64,000 nucleotides of DNA, taken from NCBI RefSeq assembly GCF_036013525.1, contig NZ_CP107853.1, positions 8,432,001 through 8,496,000 on the forward strand. The letters run 5' to 3'. The position numbers were made by a program, and so were the translations under genes. Source of the stretch: Nonomuraea sp. NBC_00507 (lineage in GTDB: Bacteria; Actinomycetota; Actinomycetes; Streptosporangiales; Streptosporangiaceae). Below the pieces are notes generated by a model, which saw only the letters and a list, made by a program, of their open reading frames with translations, was not told where the DNA came from and did not search any database. Each line of letters opens with the position of its first letter. Position 1 is the first letter of the stretch. Below are positions 31,301-41,344 of this stretch, piece by piece.

Positions 31301-31738
31301 GTTCTGCACGCCGATGCCCTGGGCGGCGCCCGAGTTGTTGATGTCGAAGAAGTCGCCGTTGACGGCCGCGACGGCGTGGGAGCGTTTGGCGGGCCCGGAC
31401 AGCGGCTCGGTCTTGGACACCTCGCCGGAGAACACGTAGTCGGCCGTCGCGCCGCCGAGGTCGGCGGTGATCGCGTCCGCACGCAGCCAGCCGAGCGCGT
31501 CATAGGTGTCGAACGAGGTCAGCGAGATCCCCGGCGCGACCGGCCGGGTCCTCTTGGCCGTCTCCAGCCGCGGTTGCCCGGCCGCGGCCCGGGCCAGCAA
31601 CGTGGACGGCGGTGGATAGGACGACGCCTCGAGCGCGTCCTCTGCGGGGGGTACGGGGTCGGCCTGCGCGGGCGCCACGGTCACGGCCAGAGGGCCTAAC
31701 AGCAGCGCGGTGGCGGCCAGCAATCGGAGGGTCTGCAC
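28340..31738 (-). CDS. Secreted phosphodiester glycosidase (NAGPA) fused to metallophosphoesterase
   Basis: An 1132-residue exported protein. After a signal peptide (LLAATALLLGPLAVTVAPAQA) comes a NAGPA domain, which removes sugar-1-phosphodiester caps (VAAVNGDFFDINNSG; LNLDGGGSSTML near residue 359), then Ig-like and lectin-like beta domains (about 440-760). A calcineurin-type phosphoesterase follows (MSDAQF near 774, INGDLVD, IPGNHE near 843, LFHVPP, AHVGTFHA near 958), and a C-terminal Big2-like domain. The first metal motif DxH reads DAQ. It may act on exopolymer or wall-polymer phosphodiesters. GTG start at 31738. Confidence 0.82.
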   Translation of the reverse strand: MQTLRLLAATALLLGPLAVTVAPAQADPVPPAEDALEASSYPPPSTLLARAAAGQPRLETAKRTRPVAPGISLTSFDTYDALGWLRADAITADLGGATADYVFSGEVSKTEPLSGPAKRSHAVAAVNGDFFDINNSGAAQGIGVQNGNLIQSPVAGHDNAVAVTGDGVGRVLKMYFEGTATPAGGSPIKLTQFNQIVQGGGVGLFTSLWGSYTRARAVAGAASVAEVVLVNGVVSEVRTSAGSGPIPAGTTILLGRDAGATALSALKVGDRVDVKYQPKSSDGSTVKAAVGGNWVLVKDGVAQNSTDQAAHPRTAVGFSADGRKMYLLTVDGRQADSRGVTLNELAALMVDLGAANALNLDGGGSSTMLAREPGSADVQVENSPSDGGERHVPNGLALYAPQGSGKLKGFWLETANDPARAPGAAPVAGGRPDRVFPGLTRRLTAAGYDETYGPAAGTPSWRANPAVHGVVRDGRFHALVPGQTIVTASRGGAQGTVDLTVLQPLQRLGTTADRLGMPGQGRTATFGVVGYDRNGNSAPIEPADLTLDYDKNLFEVTAAEHGSFTVKAKQATGSGLITARVGKLSTAVPVTVGFEDKPVADFEDAATWTFAAARATGSLSAAPGQSGGGLKLSYDFTTSTATRAAYASPPQQIVVDGQPQAFGLWIHSTGKGEWPSLEFYDALGQSQILRGPYMTWTGWRFVEFAVPAGVNYPLKLRRFYVAETKADAKYTNEILIDGLVAKVPPAVSAPAAAKVADPVVKPSVAEMPWRFAVMSDAQFVARAPDSDIVKNARRTLREIKAAEPDFLVINGDLVDEASPEDFALAKRILDEELGGALKYHYIPGNHEVMGGKIDNFKAVFGDTYRTFDHKGTRFITLDTSRLNLRGGGYDQVAMLRSELDKAAKDASIGSVAVLFHVPPRDPTPGKGSQLGDRKEAALVEGWLADFQRDTGKGAAYIGAHVGTFHAARVDAVPYFINGNSGKNPATSPGDGGFTGWSLWGVDPVTRTEAEHVKRNWFVDAPAWIGTQVRPHVDDLVLTAPATVAIGMPGPVTAAVQQGSRTVPAVHPVSAAWSGSPNLHVGARQTAKPWHVAVLDPATGTLTALREGQVTVAVTVSGVTRQASVALTAKAAA

Positions 31739-31800
31739 GACCGAACTCAATCGTTCGTGGATATAACTTTCAAGACTTCGGGGTGAACTAAAAGATAATT
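31739..31800 (-). promoter_or_regulatory. AT-rich promoter region of the phosphodiester glycosidase gene
   Basis: A short AT-rich gap, unusual for this DNA. On the minus strand it contains GTTCACCCCG (31779-31788), similar to one half of an actinobacterial Pho box, then TTGAAA and TATATC-like elements. Phosphate control would suit the encoded phosphodiesterase, but only one half-site is clear. Confidence 0.3.
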
Positions 31801-34026
31801 TCAGCGCTTGACCCTGGTCAGCCGGTCGAGCGCCTCGCCGTAGAGCGGGTCGAGCCAGTAGTCGCCGTGCCCGCGCGCCTCGGGCAGCGGCTGTCCCGGC
31901 CGGGGCCGCGGCGGGTCCCAGCAGAACCGGTCGACGCCGTCGCCGCCGCCGGGCCCTTCGCCGAGCGGGTCCACGCGCCGGAACACGGGCCCGCCGATGG
32001 GGTCGCTCAGCCGGTAGAGGTTGTGCCAGGGCACCGCGTCGCGTACCGCGGCGAGCGCCGGCGCGCCGAAGTAGGCCGGGAAGAAGGCGGTGTACAGGCG
32101 GCGCAGCGGCGATCCGTGGGTGAGCAGGCCGATGCGCCGCCGCAGCTCGGGCTCGAGCTGCAGCACGAGGGCGGCGGCGATGACGCTGCCCTGGCTGTGC
32201 CCGGACAGGATCACCTGGTCCCGGTCGGTCCTGGCCAGCCTTCCCACACGAGTGATCAGCTCGGGGATGACGCGCTCGGTGTAGCAGGGCGGGGCGAGGG
32301 GATGGACGGCGCGGGGCCAGAACGTGCACACGTCCCAGAGGATGCCGATCGTCCTGCGCAGGCGGAGGTCGGTGTAGGTACGGCGGCCGAGCAGCACCAG
32401 GCCGGCCACGAGCGCGGCCATGGCCCAGCTCCCCGTCGCGGCCGGCAGCCCGGCGACCCCGCCGGCCGGGGTGAACAGGTGGAATCGGTGGATCACGGTG
32501 ACCGCGGCAAGCCCGGCCACGCCGGCGCCGGTGAGCACGGCCAGCACCAGCCCGGCGCGGTCGGTGAGCGCGGCCAGCGCCCACGTGCCCGCGACCGCGC
32601 CGCCATGGCGCTGGCCGTAGTGATGCGCCAGCCGCGGCGCCAGCCTGGCCGTCTCGGCCTTGTGGATCAGCCGGAGGGCGAGCGCGACGGCGAGCACCCC
32701 TAGCAGCAGGAGGGGCACCAGAGCCGCCGTCCACCAGACGGGGTCGCCGAGGACGATCCCGCGGTCCGGCCCGCCGAGGGAGGTGGCGGTCCAGAACAGC
32801 AGGCCGAGCCCCAGCACGTGCGCGGCGCCCGCGGCGATCATGAGCGTGAACCAGCCGGCCAGGCCGCCCAGCGCCGGCGGCACGGCCGGGCGGTCCATCC
32901 GGGCGAGCACCCAGGTGGCGAGCAGGATGAATCCTCCGGCCCCGGCCATCAGGGCCATGTGGAGCGCTCCAATCTCCGCACCGGGCAGCCGCCGCCCGGG
33001 CGCGCCGGCGCCCAGACCGGCCACCGCCAGCACGATCGTGGCCGCCAGGACCAGCGGCGCGGCCAGCCTCAGCCCGCGGCACGCGTACGTGAGCCACCGC
33101 GGAACCTCCTCCCCCGGATCCAGCCGTCTGGCGATCCACGGCAGCAGTACCAGCACCACGGCCGCGGCCTGGACGGCGGCGTTGGCCACGGTCAGCGCCA
33201 GCCCTCGCGGGGTGCCCGCGAACGGCACGGACACGGCCAGCCCGATCGAGGCGAACGCGAAGGCGACGTGCACGACCCGCAGCCGCCACACCGGCGCGCC
33301 GCCGTGCCACAGCCGCGGCCGCGCCAGCGGCAGACCGGCCCATGGCACACCGGCCCGAGGCACACCGGCCTGCGGCACGCTGGCCCGCAGCACGCCGCCG
33401 GGCGGGATGGCGGTCCGTTCGTCACGCTTCCAGGTGCGCCGGGCCGGCCACCACAGCACCACGACGACCAGCAGGGGCGCCAGCGCGGTGACCGCCAGCC
33501 GCTTGGACGGCTCGCTCCCCCACAGCGCGCCCAGCCAGCTCAGCCAGCCGGGAGCCGCATCGCGGGTGCAGGCCCCTCCCGCGGCCGTGCACTGCCAGCC
33601 GACGAGGTCGACCGCGGCCCGGGTGACGGCGCCGACGAGCGTGCCGGTGAGCAGCAGCGCGAACAGCCGCTGGGCCGCCTCCGTGACGTGCCGCAGCCGG
33701 GCGCCGCGCGCCGGTCTGGGCAGCATGAAGTAGGACAGGTTCGCCAGCGAGAACGGCAGCAGGGGCAGCCACAGCGCCACACTCCAGCCGCCGGAGGTGA
33801 GGCCACCCCACGCGTACGCCTCGCGGCGGCGCTGCTCCGGCACGTCCGCGTCGTCGCCCGACGGCCGCCCGCCCGGCCACCAGCGGCGGTGGAATCCGGT
33901 GACGCCGTCGCCCGCGACCCGCCGGGGGTGAGGGTGGTTGAGCGTGCCCTCCGGCGGCGTGCCGGCGACGCCGTGCACGCGCAGCTCGGTCACCCCGCCG
34001 CAGGTCTCATCGAGGAATCCGTCCAC
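31801..34026 (-). CDS. Large polytopic membrane protein with C-terminal alpha/beta-hydrolase (GHSQGS)
   Basis: A 741-residue protein. A soluble N-terminus (VTELRVHGVAGTPPE, resembling the start of an alpha/beta-hydrolase fold) is followed by about 8-10 TM segments (residues about 80-560). A C-terminal domain has the nucleophile elbow ILSGHSQGSVIAAAL, with SPLRRLYTAFFPAYFG and a late GHGDYW His. The catalytic fold appears split by the membrane block. A lipase or esterase role is inferred. GTG start at 34026. Followed downstream by the secreted phosphodiesterase. Confidence 0.65.
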   Translation of the reverse strand: MDGFLDETCGGVTELRVHGVAGTPPEGTLNHPHPRRVAGDGVTGFHRRWWPGGRPSGDDADVPEQRRREAYAWGGLTSGGWSVALWLPLLPFSLANLSYFMLPRPARGARLRHVTEAAQRLFALLLTGTLVGAVTRAAVDLVGWQCTAAGGACTRDAAPGWLSWLGALWGSEPSKRLAVTALAPLLVVVVLWWPARRTWKRDERTAIPPGGVLRASVPQAGVPRAGVPWAGLPLARPRLWHGGAPVWRLRVVHVAFAFASIGLAVSVPFAGTPRGLALTVANAAVQAAAVVLVLLPWIARRLDPGEEVPRWLTYACRGLRLAAPLVLAATIVLAVAGLGAGAPGRRLPGAEIGALHMALMAGAGGFILLATWVLARMDRPAVPPALGGLAGWFTLMIAAGAAHVLGLGLLFWTATSLGGPDRGIVLGDPVWWTAALVPLLLLGVLAVALALRLIHKAETARLAPRLAHHYGQRHGGAVAGTWALAALTDRAGLVLAVLTGAGVAGLAAVTVIHRFHLFTPAGGVAGLPAATGSWAMAALVAGLVLLGRRTYTDLRLRRTIGILWDVCTFWPRAVHPLAPPCYTERVIPELITRVGRLARTDRDQVILSGHSQGSVIAAALVLQLEPELRRRIGLLTHGSPLRRLYTAFFPAYFGAPALAAVRDAVPWHNLYRLSDPIGGPVFRRVDPLGEGPGGGDGVDRFCWDPPRPRPGQPLPEARGHGDYWLDPLYGEALDRLTRVKR

Positions 34027-34321
34027 GTCGATCAGGATCCCGCGCGCCGTCTTGTGACGTAAAGTAATTGTCCCGTTACAGTGAGGTTATCTTCAGCTTG
34101 TGCGCTGCCGAGATGGCGATGAGCGCGGCCGAGGTGAGCAGGACGACGCGGTCACCGCGATGCCGGGCACAGCCAGCGTCGCCAGGCCAAGAGACGTTTC
34201 TGGACACCGATCCGGGGCAGGCGGAGGGAACGTTCATGACGAAGACGGTCCGTCTCTGGCGTTGTCGCGCACGACGGCGCAGACTGGATAGACGGCGATC
34301 GCGTGGAGCAGTGGAGCATCC

Positions 34322-35005
34322 GTGGACAATCACCTTGATCACCTGCCGGTCCTGTCCCGCGGCAGACATCGCAACCCGAAACGCGGTGCCTGTTTCATGG
34401 AGCTGGCCTCCTACCTGGCCGGCGAGCGGTGGAGCGACCATCCGGCCTGCACGCATCCGTTGCTGGCCGCACTCGCCCGTCTGGTCAACGACAACGTCAG
34501 CGACGACAGCCGCGCCAAGCTGGTCGGACTCGTGCCGTCGATCATCGGGCTGGCCAGCGACGACCTGCGTGTGGACGCGCGGATCGCGCTGCGCTGCGCG
34601 ACGACGGCGCTGCCGGTGGCCGCGGCCGAGCGCCAGCTCGCGCTGGCCGTCTCGGTGCTCGCGGCGGAGGAGATGCTGGCCAGGCTCGACGGCGCCCCGC
34701 CCGGGCGGCTGAGCGCCGAGAGCCGCCGGGCGATGGAGGAGGTGCCGCACGCGACCGAGCAGGCCAGGCGCTTCAGCCGGGCGGCCCGGATCACGCAGAA
34801 GGGGTTCCGCAGGTACGCCGCGCCGAACGCGGTGCAACTGTCGGTGGTGGGCATCGTCCAGGCCTGCATCCCGGACCCGGACGCGCTGCTGCGGCGGCTG
34901 CTGGAGGAGGCGATCGCGGACTGCGACGCCTTGATCCGCGGCTCCGGGACCGAGGTCCCCGAGGTGGAGACGGTCGCCCCCGCTCCAGCTCCGGCCCACG
35001 TCTGA
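34322..35005 (+). CDS. Conserved actinobacterial hypothetical protein
   Basis: A 227-residue soluble, mostly helical protein with a conserved-looking N-terminal block (RGACFMELASYLAGERWSDH, PLLAALARLVNDN, LVGLVPSIIGL). I have seen this family as uncharacterised in actinobacteria; no catalytic motif is visible. GTG start with GGAG 5 bp upstream. The 295-bp gap before it holds GTAATTGTCCCGTTAC, an inverted repeat near 34069-34084 that may be an operator. Confidence 0.6.
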   Translation: MDNHLDHLPVLSRGRHRNPKRGACFMELASYLAGERWSDHPACTHPLLAALARLVNDNVSDDSRAKLVGLVPSIIGLASDDLRVDARIALRCATTALPVAAAERQLALAVSVLAAEEMLARLDGAPPGRLSAESRRAMEEVPHATEQARRFSRAARITQKGFRRYAAPNAVQLSVVGIVQACIPDPDALLRRLLEEAIADCDALIRGSGTEVPEVETVAPAPAPAHV

Positions 35006-35251
35006 CCGGCACCGGCACACCGATCTCCCCCGCGGCATCGCCCGCGGGGGTTCTCGTGTGCACATGCGTGCCGGTGGACGTCGTGCGGACGTGCTAACCC
35101 AGGCTGCTTGTGCGCACATGCCCGCGCACGTAGCGTAACGAAACGCTCATCGAGACGGCCTTTCCCCAGCTCAGGAAAGCCTCTCCTTCGTTGCGGATCT
35201 TGTCGGCGTATGCCTAAATTTGGGACAAGACACCCGAAGCGGAGGAGTTAC

Positions 35252-35974
35252 ATGACCATCGAGCTCACCCGGCCGTACTCTCCTGAGCAGCACCACCACC
35301 ACCGCGACGTCACCGGTGGCTGGCTGCGCCCGGCGGTGTTCGGCGCCATGGACGGGCTCGTGTCGAACTTCGCGCTGATCGCCGGCGTCGTGGGGGCGGC
35401 GGGCGCCGGGCGGGCCGCGGTGCTGGCCGGGTTCGCCGGGCTGGCCGCCGGGGCGTTCTCCATGGCGGCCGGCGAGTACACGTCGGTGAAGTCCCAGACC
35501 GAGCTGATGCGGGCGGAGATCGCCGTGGAGCGGCGCGAGCTGGCCCGCAACCCGGAGGGCGAGCAGGCAGAGCTGGCCGCGCTCTACCGGGCCCGCGGCC
35601 TGGATGCCGACCTGGCGCGGCGGGTCGCCGCGGGGTTGTCGGCCGATCCCGAGCAGGCGCTCCGGGTGCATGTTCGCGAGGAACTGGGCGTGGACCCGGA
35701 CGATCTGCCCTCGCCGTACGTGGCCGCCGCCTCGTCGTTCGGCGCGTTCGCGGCCGGGGCGCTGGTGCCGCTGGCGCCGTTCCTGTTCGGCGCGTCCGGC
35801 CTGGTGCTGGCCGTGGTGCTGAGCGTGCTGGGGTTGTTCGGGTTCGGCGCGGCGGTGGCGGCGATGACGGCGCGGCCGTGGTGGCTGGGCGGCCTGCGGC
35901 AGCTCGCGCTCGGTGTGGGCGCCGCGACGGTGACCTTCGGCCTGGGACACCTGCTCGGCGTCACGGTGTCCTAG
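35252..35974 (+). CDS. VIT1/CCC1-family iron/manganese transporter
   Basis: A 240-residue membrane protein. TM1 has the family sequence GAMDGLVSNFALIAGV, then MAAGEYTSVKSQTE, a cytoplasmic charged metal-binding region (EIAVERRELARNPEGEQAEL), and three further TM helices. It exports Fe2+/Mn2+ from the cytoplasm. ATG at 35252 with GGAGGAG upstream; a longer ORF upstream has no support. An N-terminal HHHH cluster may bind metal. Confidence 0.88.
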   Translation: MTIELTRPYSPEQHHHHRDVTGGWLRPAVFGAMDGLVSNFALIAGVVGAAGAGRAAVLAGFAGLAAGAFSMAAGEYTSVKSQTELMRAEIAVERRELARNPEGEQAELAALYRARGLDADLARRVAAGLSADPEQALRVHVREELGVDPDDLPSPYVAAASSFGAFAAGALVPLAPFLFGASGLVLAVVLSVLGLFGFGAAVAAMTARPWWLGGLRQLALGVGAATVTFGLGHLLGVTVS

Positions 35975-35987
35975 CGCCTGCAGGCGG

Positions 35988-36101
35988 CCGGCGTCGCGAG
36001 CTGACAGCGCGGCTGGCAGCGCGGCTGGCGTCGCAAGCTGACAGCGCGGCTAGCGTCGCAAGCTGACAGCGCGGCTAGCGTCGCAAGCTGACAGCGCGGC
36101 C
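35988..36101. repeat. About four tandem copies of a 25-bp unit
   Basis: The unit GCGTCGCAAGCTGACAGCGC plus GGCTA is repeated with few changes; the first copies are partial or contain a 10-bp internal duplication. It fills the gap between the convergent VIT1 and LysE genes. No CRISPR-like spacers. Confidence 0.8.
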
Positions 36102-36123
36102 GCCCGGGAACGGCGGACCCGGC

Positions 36124-36762
36124 CTACGGACGGCCGGCGGCAGCGAGCTTGACGCCGAGGCCGATGAGCGCGACCCCGGTCAATCCGTCCACGGCCCGGC
36201 GCACGGCGGGCCTGGCGAACACCTTGCGCAGCGTGCCCACGATGGTGGCCACCACCAGGAACCACAGGACCGTCCCTGCCAGCGCGATCAGCGAGAGCAT
36301 GAGCGTGTCGGCCAGGGAGGCGCCGCCGCTGACGAACTGCGGCACGAGGGCGACGAAGAACAGCGCCGCCTTGGGGTTGAGCGCATTGGTGAGCAGCCCC
36401 TCGGCGAAGGCCGCCCACGGGCTGCGCCGCCCAGGATCGGCCGCCACGTCCAGCGTCGGCTCCCCGCCCCTGCGCAGGGCTGAGCGCAGCGCCTTGACCC
36501 CGAGATACAGCAGGTAGGCCGCGCCGACCACCTTGACCACGGTGAACGCCGCCGCCGAGGCGGCCAGCAGCGCCGCCACGCCGGTGGCCGCGGCCACCAC
36601 CCAGGCGAAGACGCCCACGGAGATTCCGAGCGCGGCAGCCATGCCGTAGCCGCGCCCGGAGACGGCGGAACGTCGTACGACCACCGCGAAGTCCGGACCG
36701 GGCGACATGGCCCCGAGCAACACGACACCACCGAAAGCCACGAACTGCGTCACAGAGCTCAC
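36124..36762 (-). CDS. LysE-family amino-acid exporter (RhtB-like)
   Basis: A 212-residue protein with six TM helices and the family motif GAMSPGPDFAVVVRRS near the N-terminus, then LLTNALNPKAALFFVALVPQF. Exports an amino acid or small metabolite. GTG at 36762 starts directly before the first helix; the longer reading adds an implausible hydrophilic lead. Confidence 0.85.
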   Translation of the reverse strand: MSSVTQFVAFGGVVLLGAMSPGPDFAVVVRRSAVSGRGYGMAAALGISVGVFAWVVAAATGVAALLAASAAAFTVVKVVGAAYLLYLGVKALRSALRRGGEPTLDVAADPGRRSPWAAFAEGLLTNALNPKAALFFVALVPQFVSGGASLADTLMLSLIALAGTVLWFLVVATIVGTLRKVFARPAVRRAVDGLTGVALIGLGVKLAAAGRP

Positions 36763-36797
36763 GACGTTCACTCTATGAGCCCAGACCGCCTTGACCA

Positions 36798-37151
36798 TCA
36801 GCGCTTACGGCGCCGCCTCTTGAAGATGGCGCGCAGGGTCAGCAGTAACACGATCGCGACGGCCTGGCCACCCAGCACGATGCGGTTGACGTCCACAGCG
36901 GGCCGCCACAGGACATCGCCGTCCTTCAGCACGAACACGCCTGCCGGCGTGGCCCCGAAGCCGAATCCGCCGCCGCTGCCCCCGCTCTCCTCGCCCTTCT
37001 CCCCCTTGCCCTCGCCCTGACCGCCGCCGCCTCCGTGGGCGACCCTGGCGACGGGGATGACGACGACGTCGCCGTGCTGGATCGGCTCACCGAAGACTCG
37101 CTTGACGGTTGCGGCGTCCTTCGACCGTTCCACCAGTTCCATGATGTCCAT
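36798..37151 (-). CDS. GerW-family sporulation protein (YtfJ-like)
   Basis: A 117-residue protein: KRVFGEPIQHGDVVVIPVARV, a Gly/Glu/Lys-rich low-complexity middle, then GFGFGATPAGVFVLKDGDVLWRP and a C-terminal hydrophobic helix followed by KRRRRKR. The family is found in spore formers and sporulating actinobacteria. ATG at 37151. Located 35 bp upstream of the LysE gene on the same strand. Confidence 0.82.
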   Translation of the reverse strand: MDIMELVERSKDAATVKRVFGEPIQHGDVVVIPVARVAHGGGGGQGEGKGEKGEESGGSGGGFGFGATPAGVFVLKDGDVLWRPAVDVNRIVLGGQAVAIVLLLTLRAIFKRRRRKR

Positions 37152-37215
37152 TGACCCATCGTCGTCCCCGATCGGCCGATGCACCACCCGCGTGGCGGGT
37201 GTGTCCGTTGTGCGA

Positions 37216-38847
<1,632 letters not shown>

Positions 38848-38886
38848 GCTTCCTCCTCGGGTTGCCAATGACTGATCCATCGTCCC

Positions 38887-38970
38887 TTGACTTGCTCCCC
38901 GGACTGACGACCAGGGATTCCCGTGCCGCTTACGCGGCAGCTCGCGGCGCGTCACCCACGCCGCGAGCTA
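38887..38970 (-). ncRNA. Probable omega-RNA (reRNA) scaffold at the tnpB 3' end
   Basis: TnpB guide RNAs are made from the tnpB 3' end and right end. Here the region holds an 11-bp stem AGCTCGCGGCG / CGCCGCGAGCT (38939-38969), then TGCCGC-TTAC-GCGGCA (38924-38939) spanning the stop codon, then the right-end hairpin. The guide would be the about 16-20 bases beyond 38887, beginning GGGACGATGGATCAGT on the minus strand. Confidence 0.5.
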
Positions 38971-40267
38971 TGGTACGGGGTGCTTGACGCTTCACCGACC
39001 CGGGAGGGTCTCCACGCCCTGACACGACCAGCCCGGCCGCGTATCCTCTGGCTTCGATGTTCTTCGCCGCGTTCACATCAGCGTGCTCGACATGCCCGCA
39101 GGAGGTGCATCGAAAGTCCGCTTGACCCTCGCGGCTCTTCGCGTCCACCGTCCCGCAGAGCGGGTTCGAGCACGTCTGTGACGTGTACGCAGGATCCACG
39201 ACCCGAATCGAGGTCCCGGTGTAGCGGGCCTTGGACCGCAACGCGGTCTCCAGCCCGTACCACCCCTTATCCAGAATCGACTTGTTCAATCCGGCTTTCG
39301 CCGCGCGCCCGTTGGGCAGGTACCCTCCCGGCTTTCCGGGATCGGGCTTCGGCGCGACCGACGCGGTCATCGCCCGGATGTTCAGCTTCTCCAGCGTGAC
39401 GATCGCGTTGTCGCGGGTGAGCCGATGCGCGGTCTGGGCATTGAAGTCCGCGCGCCGCCACCGCGCCCGCCGCATCAGATCGCCCATCGCCCGCACCACC
39501 CGCCGACGCCGGTTCGAGCCCTTCTTCGACCGAGCCAGCTTGCGCTCCAGCCGCCTGTACCGGATGGCCTCACCCGCCGACAGGAACCCCGTCTCGCCCG
39601 GGCCGTCGCCGCCCTCAACCGGCGGCGCTGTCGACGAAACGCCGTCCTCATCGGCGTGCCGGCGGTCGAAGAACTCCCCCTCGCTGGTGACGGCGGCGGT
39701 GACCACCCCCCGGTCGACCCCCACATGCCGGCCGGGACGGGCGTGCTCGCCCACCTCGCCGAGGCCATCGTCGACGAGGAAGCTGATGAACCAATGCTTG
39801 CCATCGCGGGCCACGGTCGCCGACTTCACGCTCCCTCCCAAGGGGCGGGACAGGCGGAACCTTATCCACCCGAACTTCGGCAGGAACACCCGCCCCCACT
39901 TACGATTGATCCGCTCGACCGGGATGTGTTTGGCCGTTGGGAACCGAAAAGACGGCCTCCACCTTGCCTTGCTCTTCCACCGCACCTTCCATGTGCCGTG
40001 CTGGCGGCAGGCGAGATCCAGATCCTTCAGCGTCTGCTGGACGACCTGCGCGGGAGCCTCCGACAACCAGGCACAATCCGGGTCGCTCTTCGCCTCGGCG
40101 AGCTGGCGGCACTGCGCCTCATAGCCGATGAACGCACCCCGGCGCCGATAGGCGCGACGCTGCTCCAAACCGGTGTTCCACACACTGCGGCAGATCCCGC
40201 CCAACCGCTCCGCGAACAGCCGCTGACCGAAATCGAACTCCAAGCAGTACCTCCGACCTGCCAACAC
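38930..40267 (-). CDS. tnpB: TnpB RNA-guided nuclease, IS200/IS605 accessory protein
   Basis: A 445-residue TnpB. N-terminal DNA-binding region ([18 protein letters not shown]), RuvC residues Asp in HVGVDRGVV, Glu in [12 protein letters not shown] and Asp in [11 protein letters not shown], with the zinc-finger pair CSNPLC / CTSCGH between the last two. All three acidic residues are kept, so nuclease activity is plausible. GTG at 40267 with GGAGGT 9 bp upstream matches family starts better than the longer reading. The TAA stop lies within an RNA hairpin. Confidence 0.85.
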   Translation of the reverse strand: MLAGRRYCLEFDFGQRLFAERLGGICRSVWNTGLEQRRAYRRRGAFIGYEAQCRQLAEAKSDPDCAWLSEAPAQVVQQTLKDLDLACRQHGTWKVRWKSKARWRPSFRFPTAKHIPVERINRKWGRVFLPKFGWIRFRLSRPLGGSVKSATVARDGKHWFISFLVDDGLGEVGEHARPGRHVGVDRGVVTAAVTSEGEFFDRRHADEDGVSSTAPPVEGGDGPGETGFLSAGEAIRYRRLERKLARSKKGSNRRRRVVRAMGDLMRRARWRRADFNAQTAHRLTRDNAIVTLEKLNIRAMTASVAPKPDPGKPGGYLPNGRAAKAGLNKSILDKGWYGLETALRSKARYTGTSIRVVDPAYTSQTCSNPLCGTVDAKSREGQADFRCTSCGHVEHADVNAAKNIEARGYAAGLVVSGRGDPPGSVKRQAPRTIARGVGDAPRAAA

Positions 40268-40513
40268 CAGCGCAACACCTCCCCCACCAGCCACTCTCGC
40301 CCCACGACTCGAACACATCATCCCGTCCGCGAGCCAGCAGACGAAATATCCATACGGTAAGCACGTGGTTACCCACGATGCATGCTCCGCCTGATCAAGA
40401 TGATTGTTTCCAAGCGGTTCGGTGGTCGCAGGCGGTCGGAGTTGGCAGACAGGCTGGCCCTTTCGATCCGGATGCTGACCTGGACGACGTGATGATCTCG
40501 GCGTGTCACGCTC

Positions 40514-41207
40514 CTAGCGCAGGAAGGCAGGAGCCTGCTGGAGGTTGTGCTCGGCGATGTCCTGCATGAAGGCGCGGTCGGGGAAGTCGCCGTCGAGCAG
40601 CCGTAGCGGTCCGGCGACGAGCGACAGGTGCATCGCCAGCGTGTAGCAAGTCAGGCGCTGCTCGTCGAGACCGCTTCTGTGCAGCCACCGGTAGTGCTCG
40701 CCAAAGCGGAGTCGCAAACACGCCTGCTCCCACTCGATTCGAAGAACATCAGGCCCTCGATGTCGATGAGGACCGGGCGTCCGTGCCGGTCCACCAGCAC
40801 GTGGTCCGGTCCGAGTTCGCCGTGGACGGGCCCGTACTCCGAGCGCGGGCCCACCGTGTCGGCCAGCCCGCGAACCATGGCCTCCAGGCGGTCGCGGGCG
40901 GTCGCGATCCGCGTGTCGCGCGAGGCGGCTTCGTCGAGGTCTTCGAAGGGCACGGTCGAGGACGACCTGCTCACACGAGTGGCCCTGGGAGAAGCCGTTG
41001 TCGATCAGGGCGCCTTTGCCGAAGCCTGGTCCTGGTGTCTTCTTCCTGGTCCGAGCGGAACGCGGTGCGGCCGATGATGTGGCGGATGGCGTCTCGGCCG
41101 CCGTACTCCCACAGGGTGGGTGCCACGATCTGGGCCAGCCGGTCTCGTTCCTGCTCCGGGGTGAACGCGCTCGCGTGGTGCTGCAGCACGGCGTACGGGC
41201 GGGTCAC
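40514..41207 (-). pseudogene. Frameshifted phosphotransferase (APH-like) gene
   Basis: Pieces of one kinase-like protein in shifting frames: an N-terminal piece (about 41040-41207), a middle piece with GPVHGELGPDHVLVDRHGRPVLIDIEG (40740-40974), and a C-terminal piece with EQACLRLRFGEHYRWLHR (40514-40735). The HGELGPDHVL / IDIE motifs match the catalytic and Mg-binding loops of the aminoglycoside-phosphotransferase fold. At about 40738 one base must be added to restore the frame, and others near 40965 and 41030. No intact product. Confidence 0.65.
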
Positions 41208-41209
41208 TG

Positions 41210-41344
41210 GCGTTCCACGTGCTTGAGATCATGGAGTCGCTGCTGGCCTCGGCGCGTTCCGGGGCGGCGGACACCGTCACGAGCGAGTGCGAACGGCCCG
41301 CGGCGGTGGCACTGGCGCCCGGCGTGCCGGGCCGTACGGACTGA
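41210..41344 (+). pseudogene. C-terminal remnant of a Gfo/Idh/MocA oxidoreductase
   Basis: 45 codons (AFHVLEIMESLLASARSG ... SECERPAAVA) to TGA 41342-41344 match the usual C-terminal end of this NAD(P)-dependent sugar dehydrogenase family. No start or Rossmann domain precedes it, so it is a leftover of a deleted gene joined to the phosphotransferase remnant. Confidence 0.5.

Larger units (their letters stand above)
38887..40393 (-). mobile_element. tnpB-only IS200/IS605-family element with TTGAT TAM
   Basis: Predicted ends in the tnpB direction: the left end follows TTGAT (ATCAA at 40394-40398 on +), the TAM known for ISDra2. The right end is at ...GTCAA (TTGAC at 38887-38891 on +), like the TCAA right cleavage site of IS608. 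Left-end hairpin CGTGG-TTAC-CCACG at 40364-40377; right-end hairpins at 38924-38939 and 38939-38969. No tnpA is present, so it depends on a transposase in trans. Confidence 0.7.

Noticed and set aside
35988..36101. CRISPR-like repeats
   Set aside because: Tandem 25-bp units with no unique spacers.
38870..40400. tnpA transposase of the IS200/IS605 element
   Set aside because: No reading frame with the HUH/Tyr motif on either strand between the predicted ends.
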